DNA of 18,624 bases from JAABSP01 sp011390135. Its GTDB lineage: Bacteria > Desulfobacterota > Desulfobacteria > Desulfobacterales > JAABSP01. Shown here piece by piece: positions 1 to 7,727 of this stretch. The stretch covers positions 1 to 18,624 of the forward strand of contig JAABSZ010000067.1 of NCBI GenBank assembly GCA_011390135.1. The letters run 5' to 3'. The position numbers and the translations under genes are program-made. The notes beneath the pieces were generated by a model. It had not been told where the DNA came from and made no database searches. It saw nothing but the letters and a program-made list of their open reading frames with translations. How positions within the stretch are numbered: position 1 is the stretch's first letter; each line of letters opens with the position of its first letter.

Positions 1-785
1 CAGCATCCTTGGCCCCTTCGGAAAGTCACCTGTTTCGCCCCGGAAAAATCATCATCGGCAACTTTGGCTTTCACGCCATAGATCCGCTGTAGATTCTCCG
101 GTGTAAGAACCGCCGGCGTAGGGCCTGCGGCCGCAACCGTGCCTTCCTTCATAAAGATCAGTTCCTCGCAGAAGAGAGCCGCGAAGTTGATTTCCTGCAT
201 CACCGAAATCACCGTCTTCCCCTGTTTACCCACCCCTTGTGCTGCAATCTCGAGCAGGCTCAACACATGGTTGATGTCGAGATTGGCCGTTGCCTCGTCC
301 AGGATCAGCACCGGCGTATCCTGCGCCAGAGCCCGGGCAAAGACCACCCGCTGACGTTCCCCGCCGCTCAGTTCGGAGATGTACCGGTCCGAAAATTCGA
401 CGGTTTCAGTCATTTCCATCACCGATTCCACAATTTCCATGTCCTGAGCAGACGGCCTTGAAAACCGGGGAATGTGGGGATACCGACCCATTAGCACCAC
501 CTCTTTTGCCGTAAACGGAAAGTTGATGTGGTAGTTCTGGGGCACAAGGGCCATCTCCCGTGCGATCTCCGGCCGGGTCCATTTTCCGATCGGCTTTCCC
601 CCATATCGGATCTCCCCCGACTCTGATTTCAGATGGCCGCAGAGGAGATCGAGCAGCGTGCTCTTTCCGCAGCCGTTGGGCCCCAGGATTCCGTAGAAGC
701 GGCCCGGAGAAAGCGACAGGCTGAGATCCCGGATCACAGGGCTTTCCCCATAGCTGAACATGAGGTTTTCGACGGTAAAGGGCAT
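1..785 (-). CDS. ABC transporter ATP-binding protein, FecE/BtuD type (partial, C-terminus off the window)
   Basis: This is the cytoplasmic ATPase of an importer for iron-siderophore, haem or corrinoid compounds. It reads without a stop from the ATG at 785 to the window edge, giving about 261 residues, so only a short tail of a normal 255-270 aa family member is missing. Visible motifs in order are Walker A (GPNGCGKST, about residues 29-37), the Q-loop (VPQNYHINF), the ABC signature (LSGGERQR), Walker B (VLILDEA) and a D-loop (TANLD). The usual H-loop position reads ISVMQEIN, where most relatives have a His (VxHD); this Gln is unusual. It lies 4 bases after the permease stop, so the two are surely co-translated. 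The substrate is inferred from context (chelatase and B12 riboswitch upstream) to be a corrinoid or cobalt/iron complex; sequence alone cannot separate these. Confidence 0.93.
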   Translation of the reverse strand, partial: MPFTVENLMFSYGESPVIRDLSLSLSPGRFYGILGPNGCGKSTLLDLLCGHLKSESGEIRYGGKPIGKWTRPEIAREMALVPQNYHINFPFTAKEVVLMGRYPHIPRFSRPSAQDMEIVESVMEMTETVEFSDRYISELSGGERQRVVFARALAQDTPVLILDEATANLDINHVLSLLEIAAQGVGKQGKTVISVMQEINFAALFCEELIFMKEGTVAAAGPTPAVLTPENLQRIYGVKAKVADDDFSGAKQVTFRRGQGC

Positions 786-789
786 GCAT

Positions 790-1839
790 CTAAAATCCGG
801 TGCGCGCCATCTGGCGTCTTCTGAAGATATAGCAGAAAAATGGGCCGCCGATCAGCGCGGTCAGCACCCCGATGGGAATCTCCCCCGGAAGGACGGCCCG
901 CACCAAGGTATCTGCTGTCAAGAGCAGGATCGCGCCGGCAAAGAGACAGACCGGCAGCAGTCGCCGGTTGTCGGGCCCCGTGATCCCCCGCATCATGTGC
1001 GGAATCAGAAGCCCCACGAATCCGATGATGCCGGATACGGAGACGCAGACCGCGGTCAACAGGGATGCGGTCAGCAGCAGAATCAGCATCACCTTTCCCG
1101 TCTCCACCCCAAGGGATGCCGCGCTCTTGGTTCCAAGCGCCATCAGATTGAGATCCCTGGAAAAGAAGAGAAAGACCCCGAGGCCAAAAAAAAGCGCGAC
1201 TCCGGTCAGCCCCGCATCGGCCCAGGTCCGGGAGGTGAAGCTGCCCATGAGCCAGAAGATGATCACCGAGACCTGCTCGTCGGCCAGATATTTCAAGAAG
1301 CTGATGCCGGCCGCCAATATCGCGGCCACGATGATCCCGGACAGGATCAGGTTGTTGGAGGAGAAGCCGCCGGCCGATGACGAGAGATAGATCACGAATG
1401 CAAGGGTTCCGATGCCGCCGATAAAAGCGAACAGCGGCACGGCAACTGTCTGGGGCAGGCCCGTGTCAAAGAGAAGCGCGACCGCGGCCCCGAACGCAGC
1501 CCCGGCCGAGACGCCCAGTGTGTAGGGATCAGCCAGGGGATTCAGCAGAAGCCCCTGGAAGACCGCTCCCGATATCGACAGCCCCGCGCCAACGGCAGCC
1601 GCAGTCAGAATCCTCGGCAGCCGCACATCCGTCACCACCACCTGATGGAGCGGATCGACGCCGGAGATTTGGCCATCTGCGCCCGCGGCCTTTCCCGCGA
1701 TGATCCTCGCGGTGTCGGAAAAGGGGATTTTGATATAGCCCATTCCGGCAGACAGAACGATCAGCCCCGCCAGCAGAAAGGCGAGAAGGATCAGTTCCAG
1801 AGCGGTTCTTTCCCGCAGTATCCGAAAGATCCCGGCCAT
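790..1839 (-). CDS. FecCD/BtuC-family ABC transporter permease
   Basis: This 349-aa inner-membrane protein is hydrophobic along nearly all its length, as expected for the 9-10 helix FecCD/BtuC fold that moves siderophores, haem or vitamin B12. Family signatures seen are LPRILTAAAVGAGLSISGAVFQGLLLNPLA-like text near residues 75-105 (the conserved RxPR...GAxLaxsGaxxQ..xrNPLAxP block), a GIIGFVGLLIPHMMR block near residue 270 (the GxIxFVGLxxPHxxR cytoplasmic loop that contacts the ATPase), and ELPxG-like GEIPIGVLTALIGGPFF near the C-terminus. The start is 3 bases after the chelatase stop, with AGGAG directly abutting the ATG, which suggests translational coupling rather than an ideal independent ribosome site. 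The ATPase gene follows at once. No periplasmic binding protein or TonB receptor is visible in the window. Confidence 0.94.
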   Translation of the reverse strand: MAGIFRILRERTALELILLAFLLAGLIVLSAGMGYIKIPFSDTARIIAGKAAGADGQISGVDPLHQVVVTDVRLPRILTAAAVGAGLSISGAVFQGLLLNPLADPYTLGVSAGAAFGAAVALLFDTGLPQTVAVPLFAFIGGIGTLAFVIYLSSSAGGFSSNNLILSGIIVAAILAAGISFLKYLADEQVSVIIFWLMGSFTSRTWADAGLTGVALFFGLGVFLFFSRDLNLMALGTKSAASLGVETGKVMLILLLTASLLTAVCVSVSGIIGFVGLLIPHMMRGITGPDNRRLLPVCLFAGAILLLTADTLVRAVLPGEIPIGVLTALIGGPFFCYIFRRRQMARTGF

Positions 1840-1842
1840 CTC

Positions 1843-2724
1843 CTATAACCGCTTCACCACTTCCCGGAGATGGTCGATCCAGATATTCACGATCTCGTCA
1901 TACTCTCCCAGCCCCTTCAATATCGGAACCGCATCGATCCGGGCTCCGGCAAGAACCGATTTCCAGGAGTCGGGCCCATCACCGGCCATGTCGTTTCGGG
2001 CATGATCCCCGGCAACGGCCATCAGGGGCATGAGATATACCTTTTGAACCCCTTTGGGCGCCAGCATCTTCATGATGTCCTGGATAGTCGGATAGCTTTC
2101 GACTGTTCCCACAAAGACATTGAAATCCTTCTGCTGCAGATAGTGCATCAGCGCAGGATAGGCTGCATTTGCCGGATGTTCCGTTCCGTGGCCCATGAGA
2201 ATGACCGATTCCGACGCGGTTCGATCCCCGGGGATTCGGCCGAGAATAACCCCTGCAACCGCTTCCATATCATAATGGTCTCCCAAGAGGGGAAGCCCGA
2301 CTTCGATCCTCTCGAATCCCCCGGCCATCCGGCCGAAGAGTTCGGCATTCCGGACCAGCTCGTGGTACTCCTCGCCTGCGATGATGTGCAGGGATTGAAC
2401 CGCCACATGGGTGAACCCCTCCTCCATCATTTGGGATAGAGCCGTCTCCGGCGAGTCGAGTGTCTTGCCTTCCTTTGTCAGTTTTTTGCGGATCATCGAA
2501 GAAGTATAGGCCCAGCGGACCGGGATCTCCGGAAACGCGGCCCGCATCTTCTCGTCGATGTTGTCCAGTGCCTTCTGAGCCTCCGGAACACTGGTTCCAA
2601 AGGCCACCAGCAGAATTCCCGTCTTTTTCTGGGGATTGGCGTTTTCGGCCTGGGCCCACACCATCGGAGCGGCCAGAAAAAAAAATACAAGACCTGCGGC
2701 AACTGCCCGGATACCTCTTCTCAT
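1843..2724 (-). CDS. cbiK: Secreted sirohydrochlorin cobaltochelatase, CbiK(P)-like
   Basis: This 293-aa protein belongs to the CbiK family, which inserts Co2+ (or Fe2+) into sirohydrochlorin in anaerobic B12 or sirohaem synthesis. The N-terminus is a Sec signal peptide (basic MRRGIR, hydrophobic core, AQA cleavage near residue 26), so it should be periplasmic, like the Desulfovibrio vulgaris CbiKP enzyme. Fold markers are ILLVAFGTSVPEA (residues 37-49), MGHGTEHP with His179, and AVAGDHARNDM with His241. The 62-residue spacing fits the two catalytic histidines of CbiK enzymes as I remember them. His121 in EEYHELV matches the position I recall as the haem ligand of CbiKP. The ATG at 2724 is chosen because GGAGGGAAGGGG lies just upstream and a compact signal peptide results; in-frame ATGs at 2739 and 2763 are less likely. 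The gene is downstream of a cobalamin riboswitch and heads an operon with a corrinoid/iron-type ABC importer. A periplasmic chelatase may therefore serve uptake or tetrapyrrole handling rather than cytoplasmic synthesis (inference). Confidence 0.92.
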   Translation of the reverse strand: MRRGIRAVAAGLVFFFLAAPMVWAQAENANPQKKTGILLVAFGTSVPEAQKALDNIDEKMRAAFPEIPVRWAYTSSMIRKKLTKEGKTLDSPETALSQMMEEGFTHVAVQSLHIIAGEEYHELVRNAELFGRMAGGFERIEVGLPLLGDHYDMEAVAGVILGRIPGDRTASESVILMGHGTEHPANAAYPALMHYLQQKDFNVFVGTVESYPTIQDIMKMLAPKGVQKVYLMPLMAVAGDHARNDMAGDGPDSWKSVLAGARIDAVPILKGLGEYDEIVNIWIDHLREVVKRL

Positions 2725-2778
2725 GCCCCTTCCCTCCATCTTTTCCCTATGATTTGAAAGCACTCAAATCGAATCCAT

Positions 2779-2818
2779 AAAAAAAGCCCTTCAAGCTTTT
2801 CCATTCGCCTGAAGGGCT
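2779..2818 (-). terminator. Intrinsic terminator downstream of the cobalamin riboswitch
   Basis: On the minus strand a 9-bp perfect stem (AGCCCTTCA / TGAAGGGCT, 16-nt loop) is followed by seven U residues. It sits between the riboswitch and the chelatase start, where it would stop transcription when B12 is bound. I did not work out the competing antiterminator pairing. Confidence 0.88.
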
Positions 2819-2909
2819 GCACCCAGCTTCTTGACCCTTGTATTAGATTTGATCCGCGGAAACGGAGTTCCTCTCTTTTGCCATTCAAGAGGAAAACAAT
2901 CACATCTTT

Positions 2910-3072
2910 CGAGGCAGGTCTTCTGGCTTCCGGATCATCCTAAAGACCGCGCCTTCCCACCCGGTTTCTCTCCGGGCAGTGACATGAAATGCGGCTTTCG
3001 TCCCCGGTCACAGCGGCGGGACCGCTCCCGACTCCAACGGGATTCCCTATTAAGCGCTTAAAAAGCACCTCG
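2910..3072 (-). promoter_or_regulatory. Cobalamin (B12) riboswitch aptamer
   Basis: Read on the minus strand, this leader has the ordered conserved blocks of the cobalamin aptamer: a 5' P1 half (CGAGGTG), AATAGGGAA, a GAGCGGTCCCGCCGCTGTGA block, CACTG, GGGTGGGAAGGCG, and then the B12 box AGCCAGAAGACCTGCC closing with CTCG to pair P1. The box differs from the usual AGYCAGGAGACCTGCC at one position. It precedes an intrinsic terminator and the secreted chelatase/ABC importer operon, so bound adenosyl- or other cobalamin should shut the operon down by premature termination. The identification rests on sequence blocks in the right order and spacing. Confidence 0.95.
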
Positions 3073-3079
3073 CGGTTGA

Positions 3080-3108
3080 AGGGTATTGAATCAAAGGCTT
3101 TTTGTCAA
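3080..3108 (-). promoter_or_regulatory. Sigma70-type promoter of the riboswitch operon
   Basis: On the minus strand a perfect -35 TTGACA (3103-3108) is separated by exactly 17 bases from a weak -10 TACCCT (3080-3085). Transcription would start near 3073, just at the 5' edge of the riboswitch P1 stem, which supports the call. The -10 matches only three of six consensus bases. Confidence 0.6.
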
Positions 3109-3172
3109 GAAAGATTTCTCAGAGATGATGGCCGGCGCCTGCCGGATTCCGTCTTTCATGGGGCCGCCATTT

Positions 3173-4306
3173 TCAATTGTTTGCTGCGTCTTGTCCATTT
3201 TCCTCGACCGGGGCATCCTCGGGCTCTTCTGGTGCCGGAAGGGCTTCGATCTTGTGGTTGTTCTCCTTGAGCAGCCCCACCCGGCGGGCTCTCTTCTCCC
3301 AGAGTGTTCGGGCCAATGCCTGCATGTCCACGGTCTTGTCGGCCTCGTCCACGATCTCCAGGCCGAAGAGCGTCTCGACCACATCCTCCAGGGAGACTAT
3401 CCCCTCCATGCCGCCGTACTCGTCCACCACCAGCGCGATGTGCTCCTTGTTGTCCAGGAGGAACTCGAAGAGCTGAGAGAGAAAATCATCCCCGGAGACG
3501 GCCTTGATCTCGCGCTTGAACTCCTCCAGCTTCCGGTTGTTCTGATCCCGGGCCTGGGCCAGCAGGATCTCGTCTTTGAGCACGAAGCCGGTGATATCAT
3601 CCCGGTCATTGCTGTAGATCGGGATGCGGGAGAAGGGGGTCTGGTGATGGAGATTCATGAAATTCTCCACCGTCATCTTCTCCTGAAGCGCGAAGACCAC
3701 TGTCCGGGGGGTCATGATGTTGCGCACCTTGGAGGAGCGGAACCGGAAGAGGTTTTTGAGAATCCGGGACTCCTTGGCCTGCAGGTGCCCCTGCTGGGCT
3801 CCCAGATCGGCCATCGCGGCAAACTCCTCCCGGCTGAATCCGCCCAGAGGAGATGTGCCGGACATCCCTTTGGTCAGCAATTCAGAGAGGAGTACAAAGG
3901 GATAGAGGATGATGACCAGGATACGGATCATCGGTGCGATGGGGACTGCAAGGCCTCTCCAGTAGCGGGCCCCCAGGGTTTTGGGGATGATCTCGGAAAA
4001 GACCAGGATCAGCAGCGTCAGAATTGCGGAAATGATGCCCACATACTGGCTGCCGTAGATTTTGGCAGCCTCTGCCCCGGCCCCGGCCGCGCCAGCGGTA
4101 TGGGCCACGGTGTTGAGGGTCAAAATTGCGGCCAGGGGCCGGTTGATGTTGTCCTTGAGCTTTTTAAGGGTTTTTCCCACCCCTTTCCCCCTTTTTTCCA
4201 GCGTAGCGATGAATGGGGGGGTAATGCTCAGCAGAACGGCTTCGGCAATGGAGCAGAAGAACGAAAAGAGAAGCGCGACCAGAACGTAAAAAATTAGTAA
4301 TGACAT
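3173..4306 (-). CDS. CNNM (DUF21) domain membrane protein with paired CBS domains
   Basis: This 377-aa inner-membrane protein belongs to the HlyC/CorC (CNNM) group, linked to Mg2+ or other divalent cation transport. The N-terminal DUF21/CNNM domain spans about residues 1-185, with hydrophobic helices and the conserved FCSIAEAVLLS and FSEIIPKTLG motifs. A CBS pair follows at about residues 190-320: VRNIMTPRTVV opens the first repeat, and ALVVDEYGGMEGIVSLEDVVETLFG is the family's typical second-CBS text. The C-terminus is a short acidic/Pro-rich tail; the CorC_HlyC domain found at the end of many family members is absent, so this is a short variant. There is no clear ribosome site before the ATG at 4306 (ACAAAAG). 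It lies 124 bases downstream of the lipoprotein gene on the same strand, with a possible promoter of its own in the gap. The transported ion cannot be told from sequence. Confidence 0.92.
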   Translation of the reverse strand: MSLLIFYVLVALLFSFFCSIAEAVLLSITPPFIATLEKRGKGVGKTLKKLKDNINRPLAAILTLNTVAHTAGAAGAGAEAAKIYGSQYVGIISAILTLLILVFSEIIPKTLGARYWRGLAVPIAPMIRILVIILYPFVLLSELLTKGMSGTSPLGGFSREEFAAMADLGAQQGHLQAKESRILKNLFRFRSSKVRNIMTPRTVVFALQEKMTVENFMNLHHQTPFSRIPIYSNDRDDITGFVLKDEILLAQARDQNNRKLEEFKREIKAVSGDDFLSQLFEFLLDNKEHIALVVDEYGGMEGIVSLEDVVETLFGLEIVDEADKTVDMQALARTLWEKRARRVGLLKENNHKIEALPAPEEPEDAPVEENGQDAANN

Positions 4307-4342
4307 CTTTTGTTTACAGGGTTATCCTTTTTTGGAATAAGG

Positions 4343-4372
4343 GAGACCATTTGTTCCTGTTCCTTTGGTCTC
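4343..4372. repeat. Inverted repeat / stem-loop in the gap before the CNNM gene
   Basis: A perfect 7-bp inverted repeat, GAGACCA (4343-4349) and TGGTCTC (4366-4372), has a 16-base loop. No U-run follows on either strand, so it is not a standard terminator. It would lie at the start of the CNNM transcript if the promoter at 4373-4401 is used, and could be a leader hairpin or operator. Function is unknown. Confidence 0.35.
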
Positions 4373-4401
4373 AAAGTAGTTCATCCATCGAAAAAATTCA
4401 A
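4373..4401 (-). promoter_or_regulatory. Possible promoter of the CNNM gene
   Basis: On the minus strand TTGAAT (4396-4401) and TACTTT (4373-4378) are 17 bases apart, in the only gap between the lipoprotein and CNNM genes. Both hexamers are imperfect, and AT-rich gaps give such matches by chance. Confidence 0.35.
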
Positions 4402-4430
4402 GAATTACTTCTACATTTGGAAGAGAAATC

Positions 4431-5078
4431 TTACTTCTGCTCCAGTTCCAGCACCCGGAGTTCGGCCTCTTTTACGCCGGGGAGATCCTCCATGCTCTTT
4501 CGGGCCTCGTAGATGATGCGCCAGTTTCGGAGTTCAAGCACATTATCCCCTTGGGCCAGCAGGTTGGACTTGTTGGCCAGATGAACGGCCTGACCCGGAT
4601 TCTCCCGCCGGAGCTGGATCTCGGCCATCAGGCTCCATAGCTTGGGATTGTCGCCGTCGATCCGCAGTGCCCGTTCCATGGTCGCGAAGGCCTGATCCAG
4701 CTTCTGGTTCTCCATCAGCACCTGGGCCTTTTTTATGAGCCGTGCCGTGAGATTGTTGAACTCGTAGGGGTTCTGGTGTTCGGTCCGGATATCGGCTCTG
4801 GCCCCGAGCTGCCGGGGCGGTGGGGTCCGCTCCAGAGTCTCCTCTTCGATCAGGGGCTCTGGGGTCTGCGCGGTCGAAGGGAAGGGCATCTCCCTTTCCG
4901 TCTCCCGCTCGGGAAGAGAGGTGCGCACGGTCCGGGGTGTCTCCCGGGTTTCGGTCTCTGACACGGGCCCATGAATGGCTCTGCCCTCCCGGTCGATATA
5001 GACCTTGGTGCAGGAGAAAAAGCCGAATGTCAGGGACAGCACCAGCAAAAAGGGGAACGTCTTGCGATAAATCATCAT
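4431..5078 (-). CDS. TPR-like lipoprotein next to PBP1b; candidate LpoP-type activator
   Basis: This 215-aa protein has a lipoprotein signal: basic MMIYRK, hydrophobic core, then a lipobox-like FGFFSC with Cys23 as the lipidated residue. No Asp follows the Cys, so outer-membrane sorting is expected. Residues 24-100 are low-complexity, rich in Glu, Arg, Thr and Pro, and look like a flexible linker. Residues about 105-210 are helical with TPR-type spacing (LIKKAQVLMENQKLDQAFATMERALRI, then LWSLMAEIQLRRENPGQAVHLANKS). The ATG overlaps the PBP1b stop as ATGA, so translation is coupled. In Pseudomonas, the lipoprotein LpoP, with a disordered linker and TPR-like repeats, is encoded beside PBP1b and activates it from the outer membrane. 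The same layout here suggests the same role, but this is inference from architecture and position, not from residue-level homology. A generic TPR lipoprotein is the alternative. Confidence 0.85.
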   Translation of the reverse strand: MMIYRKTFPFLLVLSLTFGFFSCTKVYIDREGRAIHGPVSETETRETPRTVRTSLPERETEREMPFPSTAQTPEPLIEEETLERTPPPRQLGARADIRTEHQNPYEFNNLTARLIKKAQVLMENQKLDQAFATMERALRIDGDNPKLWSLMAEIQLRRENPGQAVHLANKSNLLAQGDNVLELRNWRIIYEARKSMEDLPGVKEAELRVLELEQK

Positions 5079-7459
5079 TCAAAAACCTCCTTTAACCAGT
5101 TGAATATTCCCGGCTTTGAGCTTGGACGTTCCTCTCTTTCCGGCTCGGTATCCGGAGCCGGAGGCGTTTCAGGCTGTAGCCGGCAGGAGTAGAAGGCCTC
5201 GGGTGCGGAGCCCGCGATAAAGGGAACCGAGACGGCTCCTGCGCAGAAGGCTTCGGTTCTGGCCTCCATAAAGGGCTCCACCACCACCCATTCCACCGAT
5301 TGGGGCCTGGGAAGGGAGAGGGGTTGGGTCGGGATCCGGTTCATGATCTCCCCCCATACCCGCAGTGCCCCGGACGCGCCGGTGAGCCCGGCCGGGCCGT
5401 TGTCGTCCCGGCCCACCCAGACGGCCCCAAGGCGGTTGCCGGTGAACCCGGCAAACCAGCTATCCTTTAGATCGTTTGTGGTTCCGGTCTTGCCCGCGGG
5501 GGAGAGGTTTCTCGTCAGAATGTCCACCAGCCGTCGGGCTGTCCCCTCCACGGCCACGGCCTGGAGCGAGGTGTTGATGAGAAATACCGGGCCCGGATCG
5601 AAGCTCTGCCGCACGGTCAACGGATACCGCTGCAGGGGCTTGTGATCCGGCGTATAGACGGAACGGATCGAGCGGACCGGGGAGAAGAAGCCCCCGGCCG
5701 CCAGGGTCTGATACATATGGGCCACTTCCAGCGGAGAGAGTTCCAAAGTCCCCAGCAGAGTCGAGGGGTAGGGGAGGATCTTTCCCTCCACCCCCAGTTT
5801 CTCGAGCGTTTCAAAGACTTTTTCCAGACCCATCTCCATCCCCAGCCGCACCGTGGCCGAGTTGTAGGAGTGAACCAGGGCCTCATAAAGGGGAACATAG
5901 CCGTGGTACTGCCGGTCGTAGTTCTTGGGAATCCAGGGCCCCTGATGCTTGTCAACAATCTCCATCCGGCTGTCGTCGATCGGGGTGATCAGGGTGTATT
6001 GTTCGGGCTGGGAGAGAGCCGTCAGATAGATCGCGGGCTTGATCAGAGAGCCGATGGGCCGCTTTGCATCCAGTGCCCGGTTGAAGCCCGGAAATCTCGG
6101 GGTCCGGCCCCCCATCAGGGCCAGCACCTCGTTTGCGGCCGTATCCGTCACGATCACTCCGGTCTCCAGCCTCTCCTCCGGGGTTGCATCGGGCAGGTTG
6201 CGCCGCTCTTCCAGCGCGGCCATCCCTTCGGTCACGGCCGCCTCCACCGCAAACTGGGTTTGGGGATCGAAGCTGGTGAAGATCCGTAACCCCTCAGTGC
6301 GCAGATCCTCCTCGCGGTACTCCTTCAGGAGCTGCCGCTTGACCAGATCGGTGAAAGCGGGAAAGATCTCGGTTCCCCCGGCCTCGATCTCGATCACCGA
6401 AAGGGGCTTCTCCTTTTCCGCGGCCGCCTCATCTCCGTGGATAAGCTTGAGTTCGGCCATGATGTCGAGCACCATGTCCCGCCGCTCCCTGGCCCGCTCC
6501 GGATTGCGGCGCGGGTCGTAAAAGGAGGGGCCCTTGAGCATGGCCACCAGCAGCGCGACTTCTCTTGGCCGCAGGTCCTCCAGGGGCCTTCCGAAATAGA
6601 AATGGCTGGCGAGGCCGAAGCCGTGGATGGCCCGGTTGCCCTGCTGGCCCAGATAGACCTCGTTGAGATAGGCTTCTAAAATCTCGTCCTTGTCGTACCG
6701 GGACTCCAGGATCATGGCCATGATCATCTCGTCGAATTTCCGCTTGAATGTCCGATCACGGGTGAGGAAGAAGTTCTTCACGAGCTGCTGGGTCAGGGTG
6801 CTTCCCCCCTGGGCCTTGCGCAGGCTTCTGATATTGGCAATCAGGGCGCGCAGGATCGACAGGGGCGCGATGCCGTGGTGTCTGTAGAAGCTTCGGTCCT
6901 CAACCGCGATCAGGGTCTGGATCACCAGCGGAGAGGCTTCTTTGAGCTTCACCAGAATCCGATCCTCCTGATGGGTGGGATAGATGCTCGCGATCCGGGC
7001 CGGGTCCAGCCGGACCCCGTCAGAGGGGTGTCCGGTCTCTATGTCGGTAAGTTCCTGCACTCGGCCATTTTCAATGCTGAGCCGGAGCTTTTTGGCCGGC
7101 TCTTGCCCATCTTCAAAGGTAAAGGAGCGGGAGAAGAGGATCATCTGATTGGCTTCAATCGAATAGCTACCCGCGCCATCAACAGCATCCACCTGCCGGT
7201 ACCGCATCAGGTCCAGTTCCCGGATCAGACCCTCCCGGGTGATCTCCATGTCCGGATAGAGTTCCAGAGGCCGCGCGTAGATCCGCGCGGGCAGCTCCCA
7301 TTTCTTCCCGGCAAATTTCGTCTTTACCACATCGCTCAGCTCCCGGGAATGGTAATAGAGCCAGACCCCCGAGCCGATGAAGATCAGCAGAAGGAGAACT
7401 CCTGCAATCAGGGCCTTTACGCCGCAGCCTATTTTCCTTCGATCATTTTTTCGTGCCAT
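5075..7459 (-). CDS. mrcB: Penicillin-binding protein 1b, bifunctional transglycosylase/transpeptidase
   Basis: This 794-aa class A PBP polymerises lipid II glycan chains and cross-links them in the periplasm. Order of parts: cytoplasmic basic N-terminus, one membrane helix (residues about 15-36), a UB2H-like region (about 60-145, including LPARIYARPLELYPD), a GT51 transglycosylase (about 165-345) and a transpeptidase (about 430-710). Catalytic markers are Glu187 in VEDRSFYRHHG, QGGSTLTQQLVKNFFL, Glu267 in NEVYLGQ, the active-site Ser471 in SLIK, SYN at 531-533 and KTGT at 657-660. All are intact and the length fits PBP1b. The UB2H-like region is the dock for outer-membrane activators in gammaproteobacterial PBP1b, which makes the overlapping downstream lipoprotein gene meaningful. 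The start at 7459 has only a weak ribosome site. The call is firm; the b subtype rests on the UB2H-like segment. Confidence 0.96.
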   Translation of the reverse strand: MARKNDRRKIGCGVKALIAGVLLLLIFIGSGVWLYYHSRELSDVVKTKFAGKKWELPARIYARPLELYPDMEITREGLIRELDLMRYRQVDAVDGAGSYSIEANQMILFSRSFTFEDGQEPAKKLRLSIENGRVQELTDIETGHPSDGVRLDPARIASIYPTHQEDRILVKLKEASPLVIQTLIAVEDRSFYRHHGIAPLSILRALIANIRSLRKAQGGSTLTQQLVKNFFLTRDRTFKRKFDEMIMAMILESRYDKDEILEAYLNEVYLGQQGNRAIHGFGLASHFYFGRPLEDLRPREVALLVAMLKGPSFYDPRRNPERARERRDMVLDIMAELKLIHGDEAAAEKEKPLSVIEIEAGGTEIFPAFTDLVKRQLLKEYREEDLRTEGLRIFTSFDPQTQFAVEAAVTEGMAALEERRNLPDATPEERLETGVIVTDTAANEVLALMGGRTPRFPGFNRALDAKRPIGSLIKPAIYLTALSQPEQYTLITPIDDSRMEIVDKHQGPWIPKNYDRQYHGYVPLYEALVHSYNSATVRLGMEMGLEKVFETLEKLGVEGKILPYPSTLLGTLELSPLEVAHMYQTLAAGGFFSPVRSIRSVYTPDHKPLQRYPLTVRQSFDPGPVFLINTSLQAVAVEGTARRLVDILTRNLSPAGKTGTTNDLKDSWFAGFTGNRLGAVWVGRDDNGPAGLTGASGALRVWGEIMNRIPTQPLSLPRPQSVEWVVVEPFMEARTEAFCAGAVSVPFIAGSAPEAFYSCRLQPETPPAPDTEPEREERPSSKPGIFNWLKEVFE

Positions 7460-7563
7460 AATATAAATGTGATGAGCATCCAGAGTTTCATCCCGAACCG
7501 GGAGCTGCGGATCTCCCGGGAGTCGTAGTCGAGAAGCTGTGAGACATATTGACTTCTGATGCG

Positions 7564-7592
7564 ATCATAACGGTGAACCGGGGATTATGCAA
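7564..7592 (-). promoter_or_regulatory. Candidate promoter of the mrcB operon
   Basis: On the minus strand TTGCAT (7587-7592) and TATGAT (7564-7569, five of six consensus) are 17 bases apart, giving a start near 7557 and a leader of about 98 bases before mrcB. The rest of the 268-base divergent gap (7460-7727) holds a 7-bp inverted repeat, CCGGGAG/CTCCCGG at 7498-7519, inside this leader, and a direct repeat of GGRATTATGC at 7581-7590 and 7625-7634. I found no convincing promoter for the plus-strand gene. Confidence 0.5.
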
Positions 7593-7727
7593 CCCAAAGA
7601 TCCTTTTTTCCTCCCAATCCGCCGGGAATTATGCTACCTTTCTCCTTTAGATCCATAATGCCCTGTTTCCCCGGAAAAGGGCAATTTCAAAATAGATCCG
7701 TCCAATGGAAAAACCGGAAGTCACCCC

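Noticed and set aside
2724..2763. Longer start for the secreted chelatase at 2763 or 2739
   Set aside because: The ATG at 2724 has a strong GGAGGG site and gives a normal-length signal peptide; the extra 13 residues would include the ribosome site itself.
3086..4297. A 403-codon open frame on the plus strand
   Set aside because: It is antisense to the CNNM-CBS gene. Its product is rich in His, Gly and Gln with no domain, as expected from mirror reading of GC-rich coding DNA.
7660..7682. Hairpin GCCCTGTTTCC / GGAAAAGGGC upstream of the kinase-like gene
   Set aside because: The stem is imperfect, there is no T-run on either strand, and no gene ends here that would need a terminator.
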